A stretch of DNA of 64,000 nucleotides from Janibacter sp. Soil728 (GTDB taxonomy: Bacteria; Actinomycetota; Actinomycetes; Actinomycetales; Dermatophilaceae): the NCBI RefSeq assembly GCF_001428305.1, contig NZ_LMRZ01000004.1:281350-345349 (forward strand). Direction: 5' to 3'. Both the position numbers and the translations under genes were made by a program. The notes below the pieces were generated by a model. It worked only from the letters and a program-made list of their open reading frames with translations, ran no database searches and was not told where the DNA came from. The first letter of the stretch is position 1. Each line of letters opens with the position of its first letter. Shown here in pieces: positions 28,602 to 35,965 of this stretch.

Positions 28602-30164
28602 ATGACCACTCATCCACTGGACCCCAAGGTCGAGGACGTCCGTCGTCGCCTGCGTGAGGCCCACGCAGCCTCCGAGCGTCCGACCGACAAGGCCGCCGCC
28701 AAGCTGGAGTCGCAGAACAAGCTCTACGTGCGCGACCGCATCGCGCTGCTCGTCGACGAGGGGACCTTCGTCGAGGACGGGCGCTACGCCAACGCGCTGT
28801 CGGCAGGGCTGCCGGCGGACGGCGTCGTCACCGGTCGTGCGCTCGTCGACGACCGACCCGTGATCATCATCGCCAACGACCCGACCGTGAAGGCCGGCTC
28901 GTGGGGTGCGCGCACGGTCGAGAAGATCGTCCGCTCGACCGAGACGGCGCTGCGCGAGGAGCTGCCGGTCTTCTGGCTCGTCGACTCCGCCGGCGCGCGG
29001 ATCACCGACCAGGTCGAGATGTTTCCCGGGCGCCGCGGCGCCGGGCACATCTTCCACAACCAGGTCGCGTTGTCGGGCAAGGTCCCGCAGATCTGCTGCC
29101 TCTTCGGCCCCAGCGCTGCCGGTGGGGCCTACATCCCCTCCTTCACCGACCTCGTCATCATGGTCGAGGGCAATGCGTCGATGTACCTCGGCAGCCCTCG
29201 GATGGCCGAGATGGTCGTCGGCGAGAAGGTCTCGCTCGACGAGATGGGCGGGGCCCGCATGCACTGCACCGTCAGTGGTGTCGGCGACGTCCTCGTCCAG
29301 GACGACACCGAGGCCATCGAGACGGCGAAGCTCTGGCTGAGCTACCTCCCGCTCAACTGGCGCAGTGCCCTCCCTTCGTACGCACCGGAGGAGCCCTCGA
29401 CCCCGCTCACGGGCGCGACCATCCCCGAGCGTGAGTCGCAGCCCTTCGACGTCCACGAGGTCATCGACGGACTCGTCGACGACGACTCCTTCTTCGAGGT
29501 CAAGGCGCTCTTCGCCCCCGAGCTCGTCATCGGCCTCGGCCGGATGTCGGGGGAGACCGTCGGCATCGTCGCCAACAACTCGATGGCCAAGGGCGGGGTG
29601 CTCTTCACCGACAGCGCCGACAAGGCGGCCCGCTTCATCTGGCTGTGCGACGCCTACTCCATCCCGCTCATCTACCTGGCCGACGTGCCCGGCTTCATGA
29701 TCGGCTCCGAGGTCGAGCGCGGCGGCATCATCCGCCACGGCGCCAAGATGGTCTCGGCCGTCGCGTCGGCAACCGTGCCGCAGTTCTGCGTCATCATCCG
29801 CAAGGCCTACGGCGCCGGGCTCTACGCGATGGGTGGGCCCGGCTTCGCGCCGGACGCCACGATCGCGCTGCCCACCGCGCGGATCGCGGTCATGGGCCCG
29901 GAGGCAGCGGTCAACGCCGTCTACGCCAACAAGATCGCGCAGGTCGAGGCCGACGAAGGGGAGGCTGCTCGCGACGCGTACATCGCGGCCCAGCGGGCCG
30001 AGTACGAGGAGGACGTCGACCTCGAGCGCCTGGCGGCCGACCTCGTCCTCGACCAGGTCATCGAGCCGGAGCAGCTGCGCGACGAGCTGCTCGCTCGGCT
30101 GCGTCACGCTCGCGGTCGCGACCGCAGCTTCTCCGAGCGTCGGCGCGGTATCCCGCCGGTCTGA
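28602..30164 (+). CDS. acyl-CoA carboxylase beta chain (methylcrotonyl-type carboxyltransferase)
   Basis: A 520-residue carboxyltransferase. The acyl-CoA site segment VDSAGARITDQ and the oxyanion Gly pairs FGPSAAGGAYIPSF and AMGGPGFAPDATIALPTARI are visible; the overall pattern (PGRRGAGHIFHNQV, MYLGSPRM) fits MCC-beta rather than propionyl-CoA carboxylase. AAGGAGC (28591-28597) sits just before the ATG at 28602. It follows the acyl-CoA dehydrogenase by 27 bp. Normally an MCC alpha chain would be next; none is here, so it presumably borrows the alpha chain at 18.1-19.9 kb or another elsewhere. Confidence 0.9.
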   Translation: MTTHPLDPKVEDVRRRLREAHAASERPTDKAAAKLESQNKLYVRDRIALLVDEGTFVEDGRYANALSAGLPADGVVTGRALVDDRPVIIIANDPTVKAGSWGARTVEKIVRSTETALREELPVFWLVDSAGARITDQVEMFPGRRGAGHIFHNQVALSGKVPQICCLFGPSAAGGAYIPSFTDLVIMVEGNASMYLGSPRMAEMVVGEKVSLDEMGGARMHCTVSGVGDVLVQDDTEAIETAKLWLSYLPLNWRSALPSYAPEEPSTPLTGATIPERESQPFDVHEVIDGLVDDDSFFEVKALFAPELVIGLGRMSGETVGIVANNSMAKGGVLFTDSADKAARFIWLCDAYSIPLIYLADVPGFMIGSEVERGGIIRHGAKMVSAVASATVPQFCVIIRKAYGAGLYAMGGPGFAPDATIALPTARIAVMGPEAAVNAVYANKIAQVEADEGEAARDAYIAAQRAEYEEDVDLERLAADLVLDQVIEPEQLRDELLARLRHARGRDRSFSERRRGIPPV

Positions 30165-30246
30165 TCCGGGGTCGGCAGTGCCGGACGGGTGGGCGATGGG
30201 GTGACCCGTCTCCCACCCGTTCGCGCTGCAGGGACGTGACTTCATC

Positions 30247-30262
30247 GTTACCGTGGAGTAAC
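30247..30262. promoter_or_regulatory. GTTAC-N6-GTAAC dyad upstream of subtilase
   Basis: GTTAC (30247-30251) and GTAAC (30258-30262) are inverted about 30 nt before the peptidase start. A regulator site is possible, but the arms are short. Confidence 0.3.
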
Positions 30263-30290
30263 CAACGTTCCCCTGACGAAGGATCCCCTG

Positions 30291-31364
30291 ATGAAGCGCT
30301 TCACTGCTCCCTTCGCCGCCGCAGCCTGTGCGATCGGCCTCGTGGCCACTGCCGGCTCCGCCGGTGCCGCGACGAACGACCCCCTCCGCCCCGACCTCTG
30401 GGGCCTCGACCAGGTCCACGCCGAGCAGGCGTGGGCGACGACCCGTGGCGAGGGGGCCGTCGTCGCCGTCGTCGACACCGGCGTCGACCTCACCCACCCC
30501 GACCTCGCCGGGCGCCTCGTGCCGGGCGCCGACTTCGTCTGCGGTGACGTCAAGGGCTCCTGCGGTGACGGCAGCTGGAAGGGCCTGGACGGTGTCGGGC
30601 AGGACCCCGACGTCCACGGCACCCACGTGTCCGGCACGGTCGCGGCCGTGGCGGACAACGGCATCGGTGTCGCCGGTGTCGCGCCGGACGCCGAGATCAT
30701 GCCGATCAAGGTCCTCGAGGACGGCGCTGGCACCACCGAGGACATCGCCGAGGGCGTCCGCTACGCCGCGGACCACGGCGCCGATGTCGTCAACCTCAGC
30801 CTCGGTGGCCTGCCCGGCACCCAGCTGCTGACGATCATCGGTGCCGACACGGTGATGAAGGACGCGATCCAGTACGCGCGCGACAAGGGCACGCTGACCG
30901 TCGCGGCCGCCGGCAACAGCTCGACGTTGCTGTGCAACGACCCGGCCTTCAGCAGCGACTCGATCTGCGTCGGCGCGACCGACCGCAACGAGATGAAGTC
31001 CTACTTCTCCGAGCTGCCGATCAAGCTCAGCGGCAAGGGTGTCGCCGCCCCGGGTGGCTCCGGTCGGCTGCTCGGCGGGCCGTGCTCCGACGACATCCTC
31101 TCCACCGTGCCGCAGGGCACCGGCACCGACGAGTGCGGTGAGGGCAAGGACTACGCCGCCTTCGCCGGGACGTCGATGGCGACCCCCCACGTCGCTGGTG
31201 TCGCGGCGCTCCTCTACGCGCAGGGCCGCAGCATGGACAGCGTCGAGCAGGCGATCCTGACGACCGCACGTCAGCCCTTCCTCGACCTGCGCGGCAGCTT
31301 CAGCCCCCTCTACGGCGCCGGCATCGTCGACGCCGAGGCCGCGGTGGCCACCCCGGTCTCCTGA
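30291..31364 (+). CDS. secreted S8 (subtilisin-like) serine peptidase
   Basis: A 357-residue exported peptidase. Signal peptide about 1-26 (hydrophobic core AAAACAIGLVAT, then AGSAGA-A cleavage). The triad is D62 in VVDTGVDLTHPDL, H109 in DVHGTHVSG, S295 in FAGTSMATPHVAG, with the oxyanion N209 in VAAAGNS. Six cysteines lie in surface loops (residues 84, 91, 215, 226, 265, 282), suggesting disulfides. There is no clear propeptide: the catalytic domain starts about 30 residues after the signal peptide. GAAGGA precedes the ATG. The last 55 bp overlap the convergent maf gene. Confidence 0.92.
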   Translation: MKRFTAPFAAAACAIGLVATAGSAGAATNDPLRPDLWGLDQVHAEQAWATTRGEGAVVAVVDTGVDLTHPDLAGRLVPGADFVCGDVKGSCGDGSWKGLDGVGQDPDVHGTHVSGTVAAVADNGIGVAGVAPDAEIMPIKVLEDGAGTTEDIAEGVRYAADHGADVVNLSLGGLPGTQLLTIIGADTVMKDAIQYARDKGTLTVAAAGNSSTLLCNDPAFSSDSICVGATDRNEMKSYFSELPIKLSGKGVAAPGGSGRLLGGPCSDDILSTVPQGTGTDECGEGKDYAAFAGTSMATPHVAGVAALLYAQGRSMDSVEQAILTTARQPFLDLRGSFSPLYGAGIVDAEAAVATPVS

Positions 31365-31984
31365 CCCGCTGCGACGCTCCACCAGTCGACCCCCAGGTCG
31401 CCCAAGAGGCGCCGTAGCAGGGGCAGACACAGTCCGATGACGGTGCTCGGGTGCCCCTCGATCGACTCGACGAAGGGGGCACCCAGCCCGTCGAGGGTGA
31501 AGCCGCCGGCCACGTGCAGCGGCTCGCCCGTCGCGACATAACCCTCGATCTCGGCATCACTCACCGAGGCGAACCTGACGGTCGCACTCGCCGGAGCACC
31601 GGCGGTGCGGCCGTCACGCATGTCGATGAGGTGGTGCCCCGTGTGCAGGACCGCCGAGCGACCGCTGACCTGGTGCCACCGCTCGCGGGCGATGTCGGGT
31701 GTCCCCGGCTTGCCGTGCACCCGTCCGTCCACCTCGAGGACCGAGTCGCAGGCGAGGACCAGGTCGGCTTGCTCCTGCCCGATGCGCTCGGCGACGGCCG
31801 CTCCCTTCGCCTCGGCCAGCAGCTGGGCCAGACGCGAGGGCGACAGCTGCGGATCCTGCTGGCGGGCGGCTGCCTCGACGGCATCCTCGTCGACAGCGCT
31901 GACCACGACCAGCGGCTCGATGCCACTGGAACGCAGCAGATGCAGACGTGCGGGTGATGCAGAGGCCAGGACGAGTGAGCGCAT
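31310..31984 (-). CDS. Maf family nucleotide pyrophosphatase
   Basis: A 224-residue Maf/HAM1-fold protein. The N-terminal LVLASASPARLHLLRSSG (18 residues) is the family hallmark with the triphosphate-binding SxSPxR; ACDSVLEVDGRVHGKP contains the catalytic Asp and Lys, and GGFTLDGLGAPFVESIEG is the last conserved block. It hydrolyses non-canonical or pyrimidine NTPs. A longer reading exists, but ATG 31984 is the family start and has GATGAT 6 nt upstream. The 3-prime end overlaps the subtilase gene by 55 bp in antisense, so the C-terminal 18 residues may be dispensable. Confidence 0.9.
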   Translation of the reverse strand: MRSLVLASASPARLHLLRSSGIEPLVVVSAVDEDAVEAAARQQDPQLSPSRLAQLLAEAKGAAVAERIGQEQADLVLACDSVLEVDGRVHGKPGTPDIARERWHQVSGRSAVLHTGHHLIDMRDGRTAGAPASATVRFASVSDAEIEGYVATGEPLHVAGGFTLDGLGAPFVESIEGHPSTVIGLCLPLLRRLLGDLGVDWWSVAAGQETGVATAASASTMPAP

Positions 31985-31990
31985 GCCCAC

Positions 31991-32026
31991 ATCATCCACT
32001 GGTTGCCAGCAACCCAACTCACCAGT
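31991..32026. promoter_or_regulatory. maf -10 hexamer and dyads in maf/lipase divergent region
   Basis: ATCATC (31991-31996; GATGAT on the minus strand) is 6 nt from the maf ATG. GGTTGC-CA-GCAACC (32001-32014) and ACTGGT (31998-32003)/ACCAGT (32021-32026) are inverted repeats that could bind a regulator of either gene. Confidence 0.35.
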
Positions 32027-32123
32027 AACTTGTCCTCACCGCAACACCACTGACGATGTCGTCGGCCCGGGAGCATCCTGCCTGACCGGAGAGACATCGA
32101 TCCCTCCTCATGACAGGAAGTCC

Positions 32124-33395
32124 ATGTCCTCCACGAAGATGCGCGCCGTCGCGGCAGCCGCCGTCGTCTGCGCGCTCGGTCTGCCCCTGGCCGGGCAGGC
32201 CACCGCCGGTCCCGCCGACATCCCCGGCACTGCTGGCGCCCAGACGATCACCGGTACCCCGGAGCCGGCCCGGCCCGCGTTCTACGAGCCGCCGGCCTCG
32301 ATCCCGAGCACGCCGGGCACGATCATCCGCAGCGAGCCGGCCCCGCTGCTGCTCGACCCGTTCGGCCTCTCGTCCAGTCTCGTGACCGCCACGCGGATCA
32401 TGTACTCCTCCACGGACGGGGACGGCATCCCGATCGCCGTCACCGGCACGGTCTTCGTCCCGAAGGCGCAGTACATCGGCGTGTCCAAGCGTCCGCTGAT
32501 CTCCTACGCACCCGGCACCCAGGGCCTGGGCGACCGCTGTGCCCCGTCACGCCAGATGGAGAGCTTCGTCGAGTACGAGGGCGTCGGCATCTCGCGCACC
32601 GTGGGTCGTGGCTACGCCGTCGGCGTCACCGACTTCCAGGGTCTCGGGACGCCGGGCACGCACACCTACATGGCGCGTGAGCCCCAGGGCCGCGCGACCC
32701 TCGACATGGCCCGCGCCGCGAAGAACCTCCAGGGCAGTGGTCTGGACGACACCAACCCGATCGGTCTCATGGGGTACTCGCAGGGTGGCGGCGCCGCTGC
32801 TGCGGCGGCCGAGCTGGCCTCCTCCTACGCGCCGGAGCTCAACATCAAGGGATCGGCCATCGGTGCGCCGCCGGCGGACCTGGCCAAGGTGGGGGCGAAC
32901 ATCGACGGCACGACCTACACCCTCTTCGCCCTCTTCGCCATGCTGGGGGTCGCGACCTCCGAGCACATCGACGTCGCCCCGTATCTCAACGACGCGGGCA
33001 AGCAGCTGGCGGGCCAGGTCGAGGACGCCTGCGTGCTGGATCTCTTCGAGTACGCCAACCTGGACACCTCGAAGTACACGAAGAGCGGCAAGGACCTGAC
33101 CTCGCTGCTGTCGGAGGAGCCCTTCAGGTCGGCGGTCGCCAACCAGAAGATCGGCAAGATCAAGCCCAACGCGCCGGTCCAGATCAACCACGCGATCGGT
33201 GACGACGTCATCCCCTACGCGGTCGGCAAGAAGCTCGGGAGCGACTGGTGTGACAAGGGCACCCGCGTGACCTTCAACGCGGGCCTGATCCCGACGCACG
33301 TCGGCGGCTTCGTCCCGCACGTGGAGAAGTCGATGTGGTTCTTCGAGGCCCGCTTCGCGGGTCACAACCAGGTCAACAGCTGCTGGCTGCTCTGA
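32124..33395 (+). CDS. secreted lipase (LIP/alpha-beta hydrolase)
   Basis: A 423-residue exported hydrolase. Signal peptide about 1-29 (AVAAAAVVCALGLPLAG core, cleavage near ATA-GP). The nucleophile elbow is GYSQGG with S219; the acid is probably D in NHAIGDDVIPY and the base H in PTHVGGF. The SYAPGTQGLGDRCAPS segment and paired Cys are typical of the secretory lipase family known from mycobacteria and fungi. AGGAAG (32115-32120) precedes the ATG at 32124. It most likely attacks acylglycerols or other esters outside the cell. It ends just before a perfect terminator hairpin shared with the convergent lipoprotein gene. Confidence 0.9.
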   Translation: MSSTKMRAVAAAAVVCALGLPLAGQATAGPADIPGTAGAQTITGTPEPARPAFYEPPASIPSTPGTIIRSEPAPLLLDPFGLSSSLVTATRIMYSSTDGDGIPIAVTGTVFVPKAQYIGVSKRPLISYAPGTQGLGDRCAPSRQMESFVEYEGVGISRTVGRGYAVGVTDFQGLGTPGTHTYMAREPQGRATLDMARAAKNLQGSGLDDTNPIGLMGYSQGGGAAAAAAELASSYAPELNIKGSAIGAPPADLAKVGANIDGTTYTLFALFAMLGVATSEHIDVAPYLNDAGKQLAGQVEDACVLDLFEYANLDTSKYTKSGKDLTSLLSEEPFRSAVANQKIGKIKPNAPVQINHAIGDDVIPYAVGKKLGSDWCDKGTRVTFNAGLIPTHVGGFVPHVEKSMWFFEARFAGHNQVNSCWLL

Positions 33396-33410
33396 CCAAC
33401 ACCATGCGAA

Positions 33411-33446
33411 GAAGGGAGTGACACCGATCTCGGTGTCACTCCCTTC
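33411..33446. terminator. perfect bidirectional hairpin
   Basis: GAAGGGAGTGACACCGA (33411-33427) pairs perfectly with TCGGTGTCACTCCCTTC (33430-33446). It starts 15 nt after the lipase stop and lies 21 nt beyond the lipoprotein stop on the other strand. No T-run follows on either side, as is common in actinobacteria. Confidence 0.75.
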
Positions 33447-33467
33447 GTCGTCCGTCGTCGTGCCGGC

Positions 33468-34202
33468 TCAGGAGAAGGTCGACCCATCCTTGACGTGGTC
33501 GCTCGCAGTGTTGGTCGTGCTCTGGGGAGGCCCGGCGGTGGATGACGCGTCGGTGGGCGTGGACGAGGCGGTCAGGACGGCCGAGGTGACCGCATGCTCA
33601 GCGCCGGCGCCGAGCGCCCCGTGGTCGACGACGACGGTGAGGGTACGAGACCCGTCGGAGTAGATGACCTCGCTGCTGCCGGCGTACTCGATCGTCGACG
33701 CGCGCCTCCAGCTGGGGCCCCCGGCGGGCATCTGAGCGAAGAGCTCGCTCACTGCGGCAGCGGTGCCGTAGGTGGACGCCGAGGCGCGGTCCCCCCGCCC
33801 CCACGCCCGGATGAAGGCGTCGGCGTAGTCGCCCGGGCGGCTCGGACGCGCCTCGTCGTCGGGGGCGGTGCTGCTCGGGCTGGACGTCTGCGTCCCCGTC
33901 GGCGTCGAGGTCGATGACGAGGCGCCGGACGGGGAGGAGGACGAGCTCGACGCAGAGGACGACGACGAGGAGGAGGAAGAGGAGGAGGACGACGAGGACG
34001 AGGAGGACGTGCTGCGTGACCTGCGCGTCGAGGACGGGGAGCTGGTCACCGTCTGGGTCGTCGGGGCATTGCTCGTCGAGCTCGAGTAGGTGACGGTGAC
34101 GGTCTCCGGGCCCGGGGGAGTGCCGTCGTCAGGGCTCGCGGAGCACCCGGCCACGACGATCGTCGCGGCAAGGACGTACACGGACCCCCGGAAGCACCTC
34201 AC
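33468..34202 (-). CDS. Ser-rich lipoprotein of unknown function
   Basis: A 244-residue exported lipoprotein: N-terminus VRCFRGSVYVLAATIVVAGC with lipobox VAGC and lipid-anchored C20. Residues about 20-110 are low complexity, including an almost pure run of more than 20 serines and further Ser/Thr/Pro, a likely wall-spanning or glycosylated stalk. The C-terminal part (DYADAFIRAWGRGDRASAST onward) resembles small NTF2-like domains found on actinobacterial lipoproteins. GTG 34202 is chosen over ATG 34247 because TACGAT ends 7 nt before it and it leaves a normal short signal peptide. Function unknown. Confidence 0.7.
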   Translation of the reverse strand: MRCFRGSVYVLAATIVVAGCSASPDDGTPPGPETVTVTYSSSTSNAPTTQTVTSSPSSTRRSRSTSSSSSSSSSSSSSSSSSSASSSSSSPSGASSSTSTPTGTQTSSPSSTAPDDEARPSRPGDYADAFIRAWGRGDRASASTYGTAAAVSELFAQMPAGGPSWRRASTIEYAGSSEVIYSDGSRTLTVVVDHGALGAGAEHAVTSAVLTASSTPTDASSTAGPPQSTTNTASDHVKDGSTFS

Positions 34203-34209
34203 ACCTGCG

Positions 34210-34215
34210 ATCGTA
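34210..34215 (-). promoter_or_regulatory. lipoprotein -10 hexamer deciding the GTG start
   Basis: TACGAT on the minus strand, 7 nt before GTG 34202; it lies inside the alternative longer reading, arguing against that start. Confidence 0.5.
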
Positions 34216-34249
34216 GTGGCGTCCCGCCATCGTGCATGGGCCATCATGC

Positions 34250-35941
34250 TCAGCTCTGCGCGCCACCGAGCACGGCCGAGCTCAGGGTGTCGAGCCCGAC
34301 GCTGCCGATGTCCAGGGCCCGACGGTGGAAGGCCACGAGGTCGAAGTCCGCGCCCTGACGACGAGACGTCTCCTCGCGCAGCTGCATCCACAACCGCTCG
34401 CCGATCTTGTAGCTCGGTGCCTGTCCCGGCCAGCCGAGGTAGCGGTCGAGCTCGAAGCGCAGGAAACCGTCGTCCATGTTGGCGTGTGCCGACAAGAAGG
34501 CCCAGGCCTTGTCGTAGGTCCACTCGCCGCCACCGACCTCGGTGGGAGCCTCGAAGCCGCAGTGCACACCGATGTCGAGGACGACCCGCGCTGCTCGCAG
34601 CGACTGCCCGTCGAGCAGCCCCATCCGGTTGCCGGGGTCGTCCATGTGCCCCAGCTCGGCCATGAGCCACTCGGCATACAGGGCCCAGCCCTCGCCGTGG
34701 CCGGAGGTCCAGGAGGCGAGCCGGCGCCAGCGGTTGAGCAGCTCCTTGCGGTGGATCGTCTGGCCGACCTGGAGGTGATGGCCGGGGACGCCCTCGTGGT
34801 AGACGGTCGTCAGCTCGCGCCAGGTGCCGAACTCGGTGACGCCCTTGGGCACCGACCACCACATGCGACCCGGTCGGGAGAAGTCGTCGCTCGGTCCCGT
34901 GTAGTAGATCCCGCCGGTCTCGGTCGGCGCGATGAGGCACTCGATGGTGCGCACCGGCTCGGGGATGTCCATGTGCGGGGCAACCAGCTCGATCGCCTCG
35001 TCGGCAGTGCGCTGCATCCACTCGCGCAGCGCGTCGGTGCCGTGCAGCTGGTAGCGCTCGTCGGCGTCGAGGAGCGCGATGGCCTCCTTGACGCTGGCCC
35101 CGGGGCGGATCTCCTGCGCGACGGACTCCATCTGGGCGGTGATCCGGGCGAGCTCCTCCTGACCCCACGCGTAGGTCTCCTCGAGGTCGATCGTGGCCCC
35201 GAGGAAGGCGCGCGAGTGCAGCTGGTAGGCCTCCCGGCCGCAGGCGTCGGTCTCGGGAGCCTGGTCGCGCAGGGGCTCCAGCCGGACCGCGAGGTCGCGG
35301 TAGGCGTCGGCTGCGGCCGCGACGGAGCGGGCGAGGTCGGCGGCGACGGGGTCGGGGAGGGGCGCGCCTCCGTCGAGGGTGGCGCCGGCGAGCAACCCGG
35401 CGAAGTAGCCGTCCGGGGTGGTGAGGTCCGCGCACTGCTCGATGCATCGCTCGTACTGACGAAGGGGGGCGATCCTCCCCTTCGCCGCGGCAGCGGTCAG
35501 CGACTGCGTCCACTGCTCGAGCGCGGCCGGCACCTTGCCCATACGGGTGGCGATGGTCGTCCAGTCGTCGGCCGTCGCGGTCGCCATGATGTCGAAGACG
35601 TCCCGCACCGCCTGCATCGGGGAGGCGATGACGTTGATCTCCTGCAGGTCCAGACCTGCAGCGTGGAGCTCCTCGGCGAGCCCCAGTCGCTCACGCATCG
35701 CCTCGAGCGTCACGCGGTCGACGTCATCGACGGGGGTGGCCTGCTCGAGTGCAGCGAGCGTCTCCTGCCGCAGCTCAGAGGCCGCTTCGAACCCGGCTGG
35801 CGAGAGGTCGTCGAGCTCGCTCTCGCGACCCGGCAGCCCGAGGTAGGTCGCCGTGATGGGCGACAGGGCGACCTCGCGGTCGAGGTGGGCCTCGGCGATG
35901 CGGTCGATGGCGGTCTGGGGGCGGCTCTGCTCCTGGGTCAC
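34250..35941 (-). CDS. DUF885 family protein, putative metallopeptidase
   Basis: A 563-residue cytosolic, mostly helical DUF885 protein. The metal-binding-like motif HEGVPGHH is at 382-389, followed about 30 residues on by SGHGEGWALYAE, whose Glu would be the third ligand, as in distantly related M3/M32-type zincins. No signal peptide. Such proteins are widespread in actinobacteria and not biochemically defined to my knowledge. The GTG at 35941 has TACCGT 7 nt upstream. Downstream the lipoprotein gene starts 48 bp past its stop but has its own promoter-like hexamer. Confidence 0.88.
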   Translation of the reverse strand: MTQEQSRPQTAIDRIAEAHLDREVALSPITATYLGLPGRESELDDLSPAGFEAASELRQETLAALEQATPVDDVDRVTLEAMRERLGLAEELHAAGLDLQEINVIASPMQAVRDVFDIMATATADDWTTIATRMGKVPAALEQWTQSLTAAAAKGRIAPLRQYERCIEQCADLTTPDGYFAGLLAGATLDGGAPLPDPVAADLARSVAAAADAYRDLAVRLEPLRDQAPETDACGREAYQLHSRAFLGATIDLEETYAWGQEELARITAQMESVAQEIRPGASVKEAIALLDADERYQLHGTDALREWMQRTADEAIELVAPHMDIPEPVRTIECLIAPTETGGIYYTGPSDDFSRPGRMWWSVPKGVTEFGTWRELTTVYHEGVPGHHLQVGQTIHRKELLNRWRRLASWTSGHGEGWALYAEWLMAELGHMDDPGNRMGLLDGQSLRAARVVLDIGVHCGFEAPTEVGGGEWTYDKAWAFLSAHANMDDGFLRFELDRYLGWPGQAPSYKIGERLWMQLREETSRRQGADFDLVAFHRRALDIGSVGLDTLSSAVLGGAQS

Positions 35942-35948
35942 CCCCGGG

Positions 35949-35954
35949 ACGGTA
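35949..35954 (-). promoter_or_regulatory. DUF885 gene -10 hexamer, leaderless
   Basis: TACCGT on the minus strand, 7 nt before the GTG at 35941. Confidence 0.45.
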
Positions 35955-35965
35955 CTACCCGCTCA

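Noticed and set aside
27894..31430. Very long open frame (over 1100 codons) on the minus strand opposite the acyl-CoA and subtilase genes
   Set aside because: It is antisense to three clear genes, has a highly biased Gly/Asp/Arg composition typical of high-GC shadow frames, and shows no known domain.
33868..34089. Small plus-strand frame encoding an Asp/Glu-rich peptide
   Set aside because: It is the antisense image of the Ser-codon run in the lipoprotein gene.
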